Below are positions 53,088-62,217 of a stretch of 64,000 nucleotides of DNA, piece after piece; the first letter of the stretch is position 1; the number at the start of each line of letters is the position of its first letter. Origin of the DNA: Pseudomonas sp. GGS8 (lineage in GTDB: Bacteria > Pseudomonadota > Gammaproteobacteria > Pseudomonadales > Pseudomonadaceae). The notes under the pieces are model-generated. The model worked only from the letters and a program-made list of their open reading frames with translations, was not told the DNA's origin and ran no database searches. A program made the translations under genes and the position numbers. The stretch covers positions 5,831,501-5,895,500 of the forward strand of contig NZ_JALJWF010000001.1 of assembly GCF_024168645.1 (NCBI RefSeq), read 5' to 3'.

Positions 53088-56000
53088 TTAAAACTCCCGT
53101 TGCGTGCATAAGGTGCTGTGGCCGGGCCTTCGGTGAGGAAGATCTGCGGCGGCAGCGTGAAGCCACGCAGCTTGAGCAAGGCCAGCGGCCCCGCATCCAG
53201 TTCGGTGCGCAGGTACCAGGTCAGGTCCAGGCCATCGGGGGCCTTGAGCACTACGCGGTAGCGGCTGTCGCCATCGTCCAGCGGCGTGACCTGGGCTTTC
53301 TCCAGCAAGCGGATCACCCCCCAGATACCCTGGTAGTCACCGAACAGGCGCTCGCCGGTATGGATGCTGGTCCAGCTCAGGCTCGCGCCCGGGTAGTCGC
53401 TGCGTCCCGGCCAGTTGAAGCGCTGCCAGGTTTCCTGCTGGTTGAAGTACTGGTGTTTCTCGCCATTGAGGATGAAGGTGGTCTGCACCACGTCGCGTGC
53501 GGGTTTGCCCTGTAATTCGAAATTCATCCCCATGCCGCCATCGGTGTAGAGCACATCGGCCAAATCGCTCAGCTGGTTGATCGCCTTAAGGAATTGCGGA
53601 TTGAAGCGCAAGCCCTGGCTGTGACCGGAATCGGCCACCCAGCGGTTGCCTTCCTTGCGCAACACCCCGCCCAGCTGACGTTGCAAAAACTGCTCGATGC
53701 GCCCGGAGTCGGCCCGGATCATCTGCCCCAGCATGGGCAGCGAGGCGTCGCTGGCCGTGGCCGCAAACGGGTAGCGGCTGGCGAAGGCATTGTCCCAATC
53801 GCTGACGATCGCACGCTGCCACTGACTGTTGAGGCTCGCCGCCGAAGGTTGCAGGACCCGTTCCCAGGCCTGGTCCAGCGGCTGTACAAAGAGGGTCTGA
53901 CCGATCCCGCCCCACTCCGCCCCGAGGCTGGCGGCGATCAGGCTGCCATAGGCCTGGGTGTCGGTCAGGTCGACGCTCTTGCCGCGGAACACCGTCTGCG
54001 CCAGGGCCTGGATCATTTCCTGCGGGTCAGGCGCATTGCTCACTTGCTGCAGCTTCAGGCGCACACGCGTCACCCGGGTCAGGAACGCTTGCAGGCTCAG
54101 GCTGTCGTTGCTGCTCTTGCCCTCGGCCCCTTTGCCCAACAACGCCAGCAAGGGCCCAAAGGTGGCGTCCAGCGGACTGCTCGGCCCCTGCGCCTGCTGG
54201 TCGATCACCGGCACGTTGTCTTGGGCGATCAGCTTTTGCGCGGACTTCATCAGCGTGTCGCTCAGGGCCTGACTGCGGGTGCCCGCCTGGCCCTGGTAGG
54301 CCAGGGTGTTCATCAGGGCAATCAGCGGCGACTGGCGAACATCACTCATCAGGGTCAACTGGTCGATGACGTCGCCCAGGCTATCGGCCTGATGCCAGCG
54401 CACGCTGTTGAGGAAGTCCAGCCAGGCGCCGCTGTAATCCAGGAAGTAACGTTCAGTGAGGCGCTCCCGCAGTACGTCCGGGGTCAGCTCGGCGTCGATG
54501 TCCGCGCGGTTGTCGCTGAGCACCCAGTCGATTTCCTCGCGGCGCGCCTCGGCAATCTCGTCGATGGCCTGGCGCACCTGGCCCTCCCAGGCTTGGCGGG
54601 TGAACACACCCGGTACGTCGGCGTCGGCAGAGAACAGCGCCTGGCCATCGGTATCGCCGACCAACTGTTGCAGGCTCAAATCCGGGTACTGGTTGGCCGC
54701 CGCGTCAAGGACTTGCTGGTACAAGCTGGACTCGGCATTGCGCTGGCCCAACTGGCCGAGCAGCACCTGACGGGCCTGAGCGACCAGCGACGGGTCGGGC
54801 GTGATGCGCCAGGTCGGATGCGCCGTCAGATGCTCGCCATAAAATTGCCAAAGGTTGGGCGCCAGGCCTTGCCAGAGCCCGCTGGACACCCCCGCACGCG
54901 CCGGTTCGGCGCTGCCCAGAGCCTTGACCAGAAACGCCGCGTCGGCTTTCTCCGGGCGGGCCATCATCAAGTAGGCCTTGAGTTGATCGTAGGCGCCAGC
55001 AGCACGCGTGGCGCGTTCTGGGCTGTCCGGCGGCAGCTTGATCAGCGCGCTGAGTTGCTGTCGCAGGCTGTTCGCTGCCGGGTCACGCACCAGCCGGTTG
55101 TTGGCCAGGACATACCCCGGCCACAGCGCATCGAGCAGCGCCTGACTCTGCTCCAGGCCAAAGCGCTGGTACCACGGCACGCCGTGTTCGGCACGGTAAT
55201 CCAGACGCGCCAGCTCGCGCACCAGCTCGTTCAGCCCCTGCAATTGTTGGGCAGCGGGCGCCGACGGCTGCACGGATACCAGCGCGGTTTGCACCTGGGC
55301 GATTTGCGCACGATTGCTCAGGAACGACAGCAACAGCCCCGCCCCCCACAGCGCGGCCAGGCCCAGCATCAGCCAATAACCGACACGCGCCGTACTCCAG
55401 CCCAACCGCCGGCCACGGCCGGCCTGGTCACCGAGCACGCCGTGCCAGGCCGGGCTCATCGGCCAAAGATGGTCCGCACAACTGTTGCCTTCCGGCACCG
55501 GCAGGCTGAACCACAGCCCGCGCAACGGCACGCCCCGGGCGAAGTCGCCGAGCAACGGCACCAGCGCCTGGCACCAACGGGCAATGCCCTTGACCTGCAA
55601 CTCGCGGGACAGGCGCAGCAGGAAGTCATGGTCCTGCGCGGCGTGAATCTGCGCCATCCCCTCACGGCGCAAGGGTTCCACCAAACGCTCCAGACAGTTT
55701 TCCAGCGACTGCGCGGTGAAGCGTGCGGGCAGCAGGCAACCGACCGGCTGGGCCTTGTATCGGCGTTGCGACCACTTACTGTCACAGACTTGCCACAGGT
55801 GCAGCGGTAACTGCCAGCGCAGATAACGGGCCACGCCCTGCAAGTGACGCACACCCGCCCCCATCGCGGCCTGGTCGGCAATCTGCCCCCTGTTCAATGC
55901 CCAGACCACGCCGTCCAGCGCACGCCAACGACTCAGCCCGCGCCACTGTTCGAGCGACGCCTCATCCAGCTTGGCCCGCACACTGCCGCCCCAGAGCAGC

Positions 56001-56446
56001 ACCGTGTCCTGCCCTTCCAGCCAGCGCTTTTCGGCCAGGCCAGGGGCAACGGCCTGGATCTGCGCGGGTTCGCCGACGACGAGCAGCAGGCGGATTTTGC
56101 GGCGCCAGAAGAGGCCGTAGTGTTCGCGCAGGTGATCACGTAGCTCTGAGAGATTAAAAGCCGGCTGGCGAGGCAAAACCAAACGCCCGTCTGCCTGGGG
56201 ATAGACCTTATCCGCCTGCCCCGACTCTCGGTGGCTTTGGCGTTTGAGATGCACCAACAAACGTGGTAACAGAGAACCCACCACCGCAATGGCGATGATC
56301 AGTAAAAAAGCGAACAGCTTGTGGTGGTTCTCCACTAACCCTATCCGTTCGCCATACTTCCAGATCACCCATCCCAGTGCGCTCATAAGCGTAATGATCC
56401 ACACCGCTATACCCGCGTGGCGCCATGAATTACTCCAAGCCTTCAT
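53084..56446 (-). CDS. tssM: T6SS inner-membrane protein TssM (IcmF-like), without a Walker A motif
   Basis: A 1120-residue protein. ATG 56446 has GGGAG eight bases upstream; a longer frame from 56716 lies inside the preceding gene. Two N-terminal membrane helices (about residues 10-27 and 42-60) are followed by a cytoplasmic region, a third helix (about 355-375) and a long periplasmic domain. IcmF-related blocks are in the middle (about 500-800), and the C-terminal DUF1215-like region lies at about 1000-1100. In most TssM proteins the cytoplasmic NTPase-like domain has Walker A GxxGxGKT. Here the equivalent segment reads LLLVVGEPAQIQAV with no GK[T/S], so nucleotide binding by the usual P-loop is unlikely. 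TssM spans the envelope and contacts TssJ and TssL. Confidence 0.9.
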   Translation of the reverse strand: MKAWSNSWRHAGIAVWIITLMSALGWVIWKYGERIGLVENHHKLFAFLLIIAIAVVGSLLPRLLVHLKRQSHRESGQADKVYPQADGRLVLPRQPAFNLSELRDHLREHYGLFWRRKIRLLLVVGEPAQIQAVAPGLAEKRWLEGQDTVLLWGGSVRAKLDEASLEQWRGLSRWRALDGVVWALNRGQIADQAAMGAGVRHLQGVARYLRWQLPLHLWQVCDSKWSQRRYKAQPVGCLLPARFTAQSLENCLERLVEPLRREGMAQIHAAQDHDFLLRLSRELQVKGIARWCQALVPLLGDFARGVPLRGLWFSLPVPEGNSCADHLWPMSPAWHGVLGDQAGRGRRLGWSTARVGYWLMLGLAALWGAGLLLSFLSNRAQIAQVQTALVSVQPSAPAAQQLQGLNELVRELARLDYRAEHGVPWYQRFGLEQSQALLDALWPGYVLANNRLVRDPAANSLRQQLSALIKLPPDSPERATRAAGAYDQLKAYLMMARPEKADAAFLVKALGSAEPARAGVSSGLWQGLAPNLWQFYGEHLTAHPTWRITPDPSLVAQARQVLLGQLGQRNAESSLYQQVLDAAANQYPDLSLQQLVGDTDGQALFSADADVPGVFTRQAWEGQVRQAIDEIAEARREEIDWVLSDNRADIDAELTPDVLRERLTERYFLDYSGAWLDFLNSVRWHQADSLGDVIDQLTLMSDVRQSPLIALMNTLAYQGQAGTRSQALSDTLMKSAQKLIAQDNVPVIDQQAQGPSSPLDATFGPLLALLGKGAEGKSSNDSLSLQAFLTRVTRVRLKLQQVSNAPDPQEMIQALAQTVFRGKSVDLTDTQAYGSLIAASLGAEWGGIGQTLFVQPLDQAWERVLQPSAASLNSQWQRAIVSDWDNAFASRYPFAATASDASLPMLGQMIRADSGRIEQFLQRQLGGVLRKEGNRWVADSGHSQGLRFNPQFLKAINQLSDLADVLYTDGGMGMNFELQGKPARDVVQTTFILNGEKHQYFNQQETWQRFNWPGRSDYPGASLSWTSIHTGERLFGDYQGIWGVIRLLEKAQVTPLDDGDSRYRVVLKAPDGLDLTWYLRTELDAGPLALLKLRGFTLPPQIFLTEGPATAPYARNGSFK

Positions 56447-57603
56447 GCCAACTCTCCCGTGGTAACAGTGCTGATCCAATGCCGCGATTCTTCTCGGGTC
56501 AACACCAACAGAGACCGCCGCTGATGCCGAGCCATTTCCACCCCAAGTGCCGTCACCAGCCAGTGACCGAGCGGCCCAGGTAGCCCGCACAGACTCTCCT
56601 GAATCCACTGCTGCTCCACCTTGAGCGACGCGCCATGAGCACCTCCGGCAGCAAAAATTTTGCCGGTCAGCGGCTGCCAATCCGCGCCGTCGGCCAATAA
56701 GCCGATCGCTTGGCAAGCGCTTGTCTGGGTTTGCAGGAATAGCGGCAATTCGCTGTTCAGCGTGTCAATGTCCAATGGCATCGGCCGTAACAAGCCCCCT
56801 ATCACCGGTAGTTCCAAGGCGAACGCCAGGCTGTCCGGGCATAGCAGTAAGGCCGCAAGCCCGTCGGAGTACGCCGCCTCGCCGTGTACTTGCAGCACCA
56901 GGATCAGCTCAACGGCTGCGCTGGCCGTCTTCAGCGTTTCGTCGATCCACTGGTACGACAATTCGGCGGCCAGGGTGACCGTCGCTGGCTGCGGTCGGCG
57001 CGTCGCGGCGGCCCAGGTCTGCTGCCAGATATCGCGCAAGGCTTCGTATTGCCTGGGGTCGGCATCGCTCAACAGGGTGACACGCAGTTCCTGCCCCCTC
57101 GGCAAAGCTTGCAGTGCCGGCGCCAGTGTCGGGAACAACAATTGCAGTCCGGCCTGCGTGCGCTCCTCCTGCGCTGGCAAGGCCGCAATACGCCGTGCCT
57201 GCCCTGTACGGGGAGGTAAGCCGGAGAAGCCTTGAGTCAGCACACTGGCGGACACCTGATCCGGCAGCAGCACGCAACTGGCATGCACCGCCAGATAGCG
57301 CTGCGCCCAGTCCTGCCAGGATTGCTGCGCACCTTGCGCCTCCTCCTTGAGAAACTGGTGATGGCTCAGAGCCCCCCCGTAGACATAGGCGCGGGCACCG
57401 AACGCCAATACCCAGATCAGCAACGGCGCCCCGGACAATGCCCAGACATTCAACGCCTGCAATAGCGGCACACGCTCGGAGGCATACAGCAAGAACAGCA
57501 GCGCACAAGCCAGCACCGCCGCACCTGCCGCCAATACCCAGCGACCCAGCATAATGGGCGCTGGAGCTTCCACCACTTCGGGCGCCTGACGATCCCAGCC
57601 CAT
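56443..57603 (-). CDS. T6SS-associated membrane protein of unknown function
   Basis: A 386-residue protein with two membrane helices near the N-terminus (about residues 20-42 and 52-76) and a large soluble C-terminal part. I do not recognise a named T6SS component. It overlaps tssM by four bases and starts three bases after the PAAR gene, so it is firmly part of this operon. It lacks peptidoglycan-binding motifs of the TagN/TssL type. It may be a cluster-specific partner of the divergent TssM. Confidence 0.7.
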   Translation of the reverse strand: MGWDRQAPEVVEAPAPIMLGRWVLAAGAAVLACALLFLLYASERVPLLQALNVWALSGAPLLIWVLAFGARAYVYGGALSHHQFLKEEAQGAQQSWQDWAQRYLAVHASCVLLPDQVSASVLTQGFSGLPPRTGQARRIAALPAQEERTQAGLQLLFPTLAPALQALPRGQELRVTLLSDADPRQYEALRDIWQQTWAAATRRPQPATVTLAAELSYQWIDETLKTASAAVELILVLQVHGEAAYSDGLAALLLCPDSLAFALELPVIGGLLRPMPLDIDTLNSELPLFLQTQTSACQAIGLLADGADWQPLTGKIFAAGGAHGASLKVEQQWIQESLCGLPGPLGHWLVTALGVEMARHQRRSLLVLTREESRHWISTVTTGELA

Positions 57604-57606
57604 GAC

Positions 57607-57873
57607 TCAATCCACCACGCAATCGGAAGCGCTGGAAATCACCTGGCAGCCGCACTCACTGCGGCAGCCGTTAACCACCAACGCACGGCGATTCTCGGAC
57701 CAGTCTGCGCAGCCCTCGACAATGGGGTTGACACCATGCCCCGGCAGCGGACAACGGACCTCGTCGCCCACTAAGGCCACTGGCTTGCCATGAACGATCG
57801 TCGTGGATGAGGCCGATATTACTTCTCCACCGTGAGTGGTTTTATCACCTAACAAAACAAATCCTTGGGACAT
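57607..57873 (-). CDS. PAAR-domain spike tip protein
   Basis: A short PAAR protein of 88 residues (start at ATG 57873; a TTG at 57888 is possible). It has the expected layout SQGFVLLGDKTTHGGEVISAS, GKPVALVGDEVRCPLPGHG, NRRALVVNGCRSECGCQVI. The Cys and His residues fit metal binding at the tip. There is no C-terminal toxin extension. It should sharpen the VgrG spike encoded upstream. Confidence 0.92.
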   Translation of the reverse strand: MSQGFVLLGDKTTHGGEVISASSTTIVHGKPVALVGDEVRCPLPGHGVNPIVEGCADWSENRRALVVNGCRSECGCQVISSASDCVVD

Positions 57874-57985
57874 TCGAGGTAGTTCCAATAGTTAAGGCTG
57901 GATCAATGACTGGCAGTAGCCATCTGTTAATAAAAAAGAAATGAGTTGAGCGGGAAATATGAGGTGGCGGAAAAAGAGCTCCGTA

Positions 57986-58756
57986 TCATTTACGCTCCGC
58001 GCTCAAGCGCAGGGCCTGTAACTTTTGAAAATCAGGCCGGTCGCGTCCACGTGGATCAACCGTGCCGTCGGGATAAGTAACCTTTATGCGGCCGGAGAAC
58101 TTAGAGTCTTCCATAACTTCGGATTTAACCAAGAAGTCGGAGTGCAGAACCGGCTCAAAATGCACCTGCCGCACCTGTGCTCCTCGACGCACCCAATAAA
58201 TACTATCCCCTTCCGCGAGGTTGATCTGCTTTCCATGGCCCTTAGGAAAAGACTCACTCAGCCAGGGGTAATAGTCACTTTTAATCGTCAAATCACCCTC
58301 TACGGTTATGTACGAGTCATCGTGGTTCGCCTTGTCGGAATCGACAATCAACAAAATATCGCCACCCTCTCCGTAAGTAACGTTCTCCCCCAAAATAGAG
58401 GGTTCGCTGTAAACGACGCCAAACAGCACATTGCCCAACCGCCACTGACACGCACCGCCGCCATTCATCGGCACGTTGGCTTCATAGATATCCGTTTGCC
58501 CCAGACGTATGGGTTGTATATCAATAAGTTGATTCCTATCCAACTCGAAGTGTCCACCGTAGACATCGAGAGCAGGCTGTTTGCAAATCGACGAGTGGTA
58601 CATTGCTTTCATGGTTCCGGCTTCAAGTTCCTTGGGTACTTTTACCGTCACGGTGATCTGTTCGCTGTCCGGAGGGGGGGCCAGGCTGTAATCCTTGGCG
58701 CAACCACTCAGGCTGACAAATAGGGTGATAAATGCGGCGGAAAGCGTCGGTCTCAT
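57986..58756 (-). CDS. Lipoprotein, probable periplasmic immunity protein (copy 2)
   Basis: A 256-residue lipoprotein: signal peptide with lipobox LSGC, Ala at +2 (outer-membrane sorting expected), then KDYSLAPPPDSEQITV and a beta-rich mature part. It is a paralogue of the adjacent gene at 58753-59526, with which it overlaps by four bases. The pair follows the lipase gene directly. Lipoprotein immunity partners are known for several T6SS lipases (Tle/Tli type), so that role is inferred from position and localisation. Confidence 0.75.
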   Translation of the reverse strand: MRPTLSAAFITLFVSLSGCAKDYSLAPPPDSEQITVTVKVPKELEAGTMKAMYHSSICKQPALDVYGGHFELDRNQLIDIQPIRLGQTDIYEANVPMNGGGACQWRLGNVLFGVVYSEPSILGENVTYGEGGDILLIVDSDKANHDDSYITVEGDLTIKSDYYPWLSESFPKGHGKQINLAEGDSIYWVRRGAQVRQVHFEPVLHSDFLVKSEVMEDSKFSGRIKVTYPDGTVDPRGRDRPDFQKLQALRLSAERK

Positions 58757-59526
58757 TTTTTGCTCTCCGCTGCCAGGCGGATGGCCTGCAATTTGCGGAA
58801 ATCCGGATCCGAGCGACCGTCGGCCACAACGCTACCGTCGGGATAGGTAAACGCAGTGTGGTTGCCTTTTTTCTTCTCCTTCGGCTGCACGGAGTAAACT
58901 GCGAATTCGGAATGCAAGACTGGCTCGAAATACACCTGCCGTGCCTGTAATGCCTGATAGCTGAGATAGATATTGCCCTCGCCTGCCAAACTGACACGCT
59001 TGCTGTATCCACCCAAAAAGGTCTCTGTTACCCAAGGGTAATATTCCTTTCTGATCGTCAAATCCCCATCAACTTCTATTCCAGTCCCGCCGCGTGGCGA
59101 GTTGTTTTGATCAAATACCACCACGACACCGCCTCCTGCACCGTAACTCACGTTCTCGCCAAAGCGAGTGGGGTTACCGTAGGCGACACCAAATATCACA
59201 TTGCTCAAATGCCACTGACAGGCACCGCCGCCGCTCATTGCCAGGTTGGCCTGGTAGAGGTCGCTCTGCCCCTGACGTTGCAGTTGCACGTCGATGCTGT
59301 GATAACCCTCCAGCTCGATGCGTTGGCCGCTGGCCCCATGGGTGATGCGTTTACAGGTAGCCGAGCGATACATCACCTGCAGGGTCTCTGCTACGAGGTC
59401 CTTGGGCACTTTCACCGTCACGGTGATCTGTTCGCTGTCGGGAGGGGGGGCCAGGCTGTAATCCTTGGCGCAACCGCTCAGGCTGGCGAACAGAATGAGT
59501 AGCGCGAGGGGCAGCTTCTTGATCAT
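58753..59526 (-). CDS. Lipoprotein, probable periplasmic immunity protein (copy 1)
   Basis: A 257-residue lipoprotein with lipobox LSGC followed by Ala, then the same KDYSLAPPPDSEQITV segment as its downstream neighbour. The two proteins keep the same layout (GGGACQWHLSNVIFGVAYG versus GGGACQWRLGNVLFGVVYS) but differ at many positions. It starts 28 bases after the lipase stop. Tandem immunity paralogues usually arise by duplication and may protect against variant effectors. Confidence 0.75.
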   Translation of the reverse strand: MIKKLPLALLILFASLSGCAKDYSLAPPPDSEQITVTVKVPKDLVAETLQVMYRSATCKRITHGASGQRIELEGYHSIDVQLQRQGQSDLYQANLAMSGGGACQWHLSNVIFGVAYGNPTRFGENVSYGAGGGVVVVFDQNNSPRGGTGIEVDGDLTIRKEYYPWVTETFLGGYSKRVSLAGEGNIYLSYQALQARQVYFEPVLHSEFAVYSVQPKEKKKGNHTAFTYPDGSVVADGRSDPDFRKLQAIRLAAESKK

Positions 59527-59554
59527 GGTCTAGTCCTTGGCGGTGTTAACCGGC

Positions 59555-61597
59555 TCAACCGTAAGTTTTTGTGTAATAGGCCAGAGGGTCGGCCACGGCG
59601 TCGAAGCGCTGTAACGCCTCCGCACCGCCCTCAGCCTGCCAGGTAACGCTTAAGGCCCGGCCCACTAAGTTCTGCAATCCGAGGAAGACCCGATTGCGGG
59701 CCAGTTCATCCTCGGGAATGCTCTCGTAATAGTCTTCCATCTGTTGTTCGAATTTTTTCCGTTCCCGCTGCTCCTTCAGCAACGGCTCGCGCGCAGGGTT
59801 GATCGACTCCAGCAACTGGTTGTGCATGTAGGGTTGGTATTCCTTCATGACGTGGTTGCCGATGCCAGTCACCCTGCCCGTCTTGGGGTTGCGATAGGGT
59901 GGGAAGTATCTGGCCCGGCTCTCGGGGCTCAACGAGGTGGTGAAGTGCTCCTGTGCTTGCTCGGCCTTTTTATCGGCGGCCCGGCTCAGACTGGGCACCA
60001 GGTAGAACTTGGCTTTTTCCGGCAGGCGGCTGGCAATGGAGGTGTAGTAAGGTGCGCCGAGCCCTTCCTTGTTGCGATAGGCGGGGTACTGCGAGCCACG
60101 CTGTTGCGTGTGCTGTTCGACCTTGAAGAACATGGCGATTTCGCCGTGATGGCAGAAAGGATCGCCGTGTTTGAACAGCGCACTGCCGGTCAACTGAACG
60201 GTCGACCAGGTAAAACCCAGGGTGGTGCCCAATGGGCCATACAGGTCGTACAGGTAGTTATCCAGGGCTGCCTCGGGCGGAATGCTGGGGATGAGGTCAG
60301 TGTCGTTCACGTGTCGAAAATGCTGCAACTCGCTCAGACACTGCACAGCCTTGAGGCTGAAGGTGCGTGGCATGCCATAGGTGTATAGCAGTGGATTTAG
60401 CTCTTTCAGCGAGGCTGCATGGACCAGTCCTAGGGCACCGCCCAGGCTGTGGCCGCAGATGAATAATTCCTTCTCGAACGCCTTTTCAGGAATCGTCTTG
60501 CCCAGATCCTTAGCATAAATCCTTCTGGCTAGTTCGAACGAGTCGCGAAAGCCCAGGTGCATACTGCCCTCCGGGGTCAGGTCGGTGCAGGGCACCTTGG
60601 GCTCGCACAAGACCTGTACTTCCGGTTTTACCGGGCGAAAGGTCGCATCGGTGCTAAGGTCGGCGAAACCATCCATCTCAGTGCCCCGCCAAGCCACCAG
60701 TATCTGGGAGGCACTGATGGCGTAGAACAGTTGGGTATCTCCTTCCGGCGGCTGAGCCTGAGTGGTGTCCAGTGGCTCGACACTTGTATAGCGATCATTG
60801 AAGGGCACATCGCTGACCAAGCACGGCCAATCCTTGCCGCTGTCCCATACCCGTGGTGTACGTGACAGGTCCAGGCATTGCTGTTCGAAAAGCTCTTTGA
60901 CAGATCCACGTTCCTTCTCTGGCAACTTGCTGTACGCCAGAATACTCATCAGCCCCAGGTTGTAGGCGTTGACCAAGCTGTACTCGGACTGGTGGTGCAA
61001 CACCAGCGACCAGGCACGGAACGGGCAGACTTCCAGCACATGACGGCGACTCAACTGGTCGCCGCTGACGGTGAAACCGCTGAATGTCCGGTCCGGGAAG
61101 TGGAAGGCCGGGAGCTGACTCGGGTCTGCCAAGGGGGGGTCGAAATTCGGCTGGTGATCGCACAACTGGCCGATGCGCAGGTAGTGGTAGGCATGACCTG
61201 CCGCGAGGGCCCGCTTCTCGATCGGCGAGAAGCCAGCGCTCTGCGGACCATGAAGTGGGGTGCGGTCAGCCACTCCAGGCCGGGGCGGTTCGGGCCGTTC
61301 GGCACGCAGGCGACGAGTTTGTAGTTGCTCGGCCAACGGATCGGCCTGCATTAGCAAGGTGATGGGAAGCGGGTGCAGGCCGTCAATGCGGATCACGCCT
61401 TGGGCGTCGCTCTGGCCCGTGTACATGGGTGTGCAGGCCGCGTGGGTGGCGTCGTTCACCGCGCGATATGGCATGTTCGCCAAGGGCTCGCCCTGCTCGT
61501 CCAGCAACTGAAACTCGATCCAGTGCTGTTTCTGTTTCCCACAAGTAACGTCCTTGCGCGGGTTGAGCGTGTCGGTACGGTGCTGGGTGTCGTTCAT
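59555..61597 (-). CDS. T6SS class 3 lipase effector (Tle-like)
   Basis: A 680-residue putative phospholipase. The N-terminal about 100 residues form a beta-rich module (WIEFQLLDEQGEPLANMPY, DAQGVIRIDGL), common in VgrG-dependent cargo. The Lipase_3 domain (about residues 200-470) has the oxyanion region ILVAWRGTE and the nucleophile elbow GHSLGG with Ser near residue 383. A probable Asp lies in HVNDTDLIPSIPPE and a probable His in PFCHHGEIAMF. No signal peptide is present, as expected for T6SS cargo. Neighbours are a VgrG module upstream and two lipoproteins downstream. The class could be Tle2-like; I cannot place it firmly. Confidence 0.85.
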   Translation of the reverse strand: MNDTQHRTDTLNPRKDVTCGKQKQHWIEFQLLDEQGEPLANMPYRAVNDATHAACTPMYTGQSDAQGVIRIDGLHPLPITLLMQADPLAEQLQTRRLRAERPEPPRPGVADRTPLHGPQSAGFSPIEKRALAAGHAYHYLRIGQLCDHQPNFDPPLADPSQLPAFHFPDRTFSGFTVSGDQLSRRHVLEVCPFRAWSLVLHHQSEYSLVNAYNLGLMSILAYSKLPEKERGSVKELFEQQCLDLSRTPRVWDSGKDWPCLVSDVPFNDRYTSVEPLDTTQAQPPEGDTQLFYAISASQILVAWRGTEMDGFADLSTDATFRPVKPEVQVLCEPKVPCTDLTPEGSMHLGFRDSFELARRIYAKDLGKTIPEKAFEKELFICGHSLGGALGLVHAASLKELNPLLYTYGMPRTFSLKAVQCLSELQHFRHVNDTDLIPSIPPEAALDNYLYDLYGPLGTTLGFTWSTVQLTGSALFKHGDPFCHHGEIAMFFKVEQHTQQRGSQYPAYRNKEGLGAPYYTSIASRLPEKAKFYLVPSLSRAADKKAEQAQEHFTTSLSPESRARYFPPYRNPKTGRVTGIGNHVMKEYQPYMHNQLLESINPAREPLLKEQRERKKFEQQMEDYYESIPEDELARNRVFLGLQNLVGRALSVTWQAEGGAEALQRFDAVADPLAYYTKTYG

Positions 61598-61699
61598 ATC
61601 AGTCCTTTTAATACTGGTGCTTACTGAGCGATTGATACGTCGTTAATTATTTTTTCACGCATTCAGGCAATGCAGCACAGCCGCACATAACCCTACGAG

Positions 61700-62077
61700 C
61701 TATTTGAAAAGCTTAAACACCACGACAACAACAACCAGCCATACAAACCCACAGACCGTAAGCCCCACAGACCACTTCATGCGCTTTTTTATTGACACAG
61801 GCAAACAAGCGAGTTCCTCAGGATCAAGCACCCCATCTCGAATATGCTTATTCGGCCAAACTATGACGCCCGACAACATAGAGGTTAAAGCAAGGCGTTC
61901 AACGAACGACCCATTGCCCCACCCCCTCCCATAGGACGTTATGATATAGCTATTCCTGAAATTACTTTGCACCACATCCAGATCACGAGATGCAATATAA
62001 CAACCCACACCCACACCAACAAGCCCAACCAATAAAGGCCCAACTAACAAAAACATCCTAAACAACACCCATAGCAT
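61700..62077 (-). CDS. Small inner-membrane protein, candidate immunity to the adjacent effector
   Basis: A 125-residue protein if started at ATG 62077. A longer frame runs upstream through a microsatellite as a poly-Cys stretch, which is unlikely to be genuine. One or two membrane helices near the N-terminus (about residues 1-30, FLLVGPLLVGLVGVGVGCYIA) and one near the C-terminus (about 102-122, VGLTVCGFVWLVVVVVV) flank a soluble middle part. Membrane immunity proteins are typical partners of membrane-depolarising effectors, and the gene directly upstream encodes such a candidate. The family is not recognised. Confidence 0.6.
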   Translation of the reverse strand: MLWVLFRMFLLVGPLLVGLVGVGVGCYIASRDLDVVQSNFRNSYIITSYGRGWGNGSFVERLALTSMLSGVIVWPNKHIRDGVLDPEELACLPVSIKKRMKWSVGLTVCGFVWLVVVVVVFKLFK

Positions 62078-62139
62078 TGAAATATCCAACCCACCCCCTT
62101 TTGCAGACAATCCGCACTTCCTAAAAACATTTACAACCG

Positions 62140-62196
62140 AACAACAACAACAACAACAACAACAACAACCAACAACCAACAACCAACAACCAACAA
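62140..62196 (-). repeat. Compound microsatellite (AAC)10 plus (CCAACAA)4
   Basis: Ten perfect AAC triplets (62140-62169, plus strand) run into four perfect CCAACAA heptamers (62169-62196). The tract lies between the stop of the putative effector gene (62218) and the start of the small membrane protein (62077). Heptamer copy-number changes would alter spacing and reading phase, so expression of the downstream gene could vary. Confidence 0.95.
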
Positions 62197-62217
62197 CACT
62201 CTCAACATATTAATCCG

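Noticed and set aside
52134..53111. A 325-codon plus-strand ORF opposite tssA
   Set aside because: Shadow frame; the minus-strand gene carries the ImpA_N domain and overlaps tssM in the usual manner.
53594..55810. A 738-codon plus-strand ORF opposite tssM
   Set aside because: It is a high-GC antisense frame. The minus-strand tssM has family motifs, membrane helices and operon overlaps.
62078..62182. N-terminal poly-Cys extension of the small membrane protein
   Set aside because: It starts with TTG inside the microsatellite and is a translation of the AAC triplets; ATG 62077 gives a normal membrane protein.
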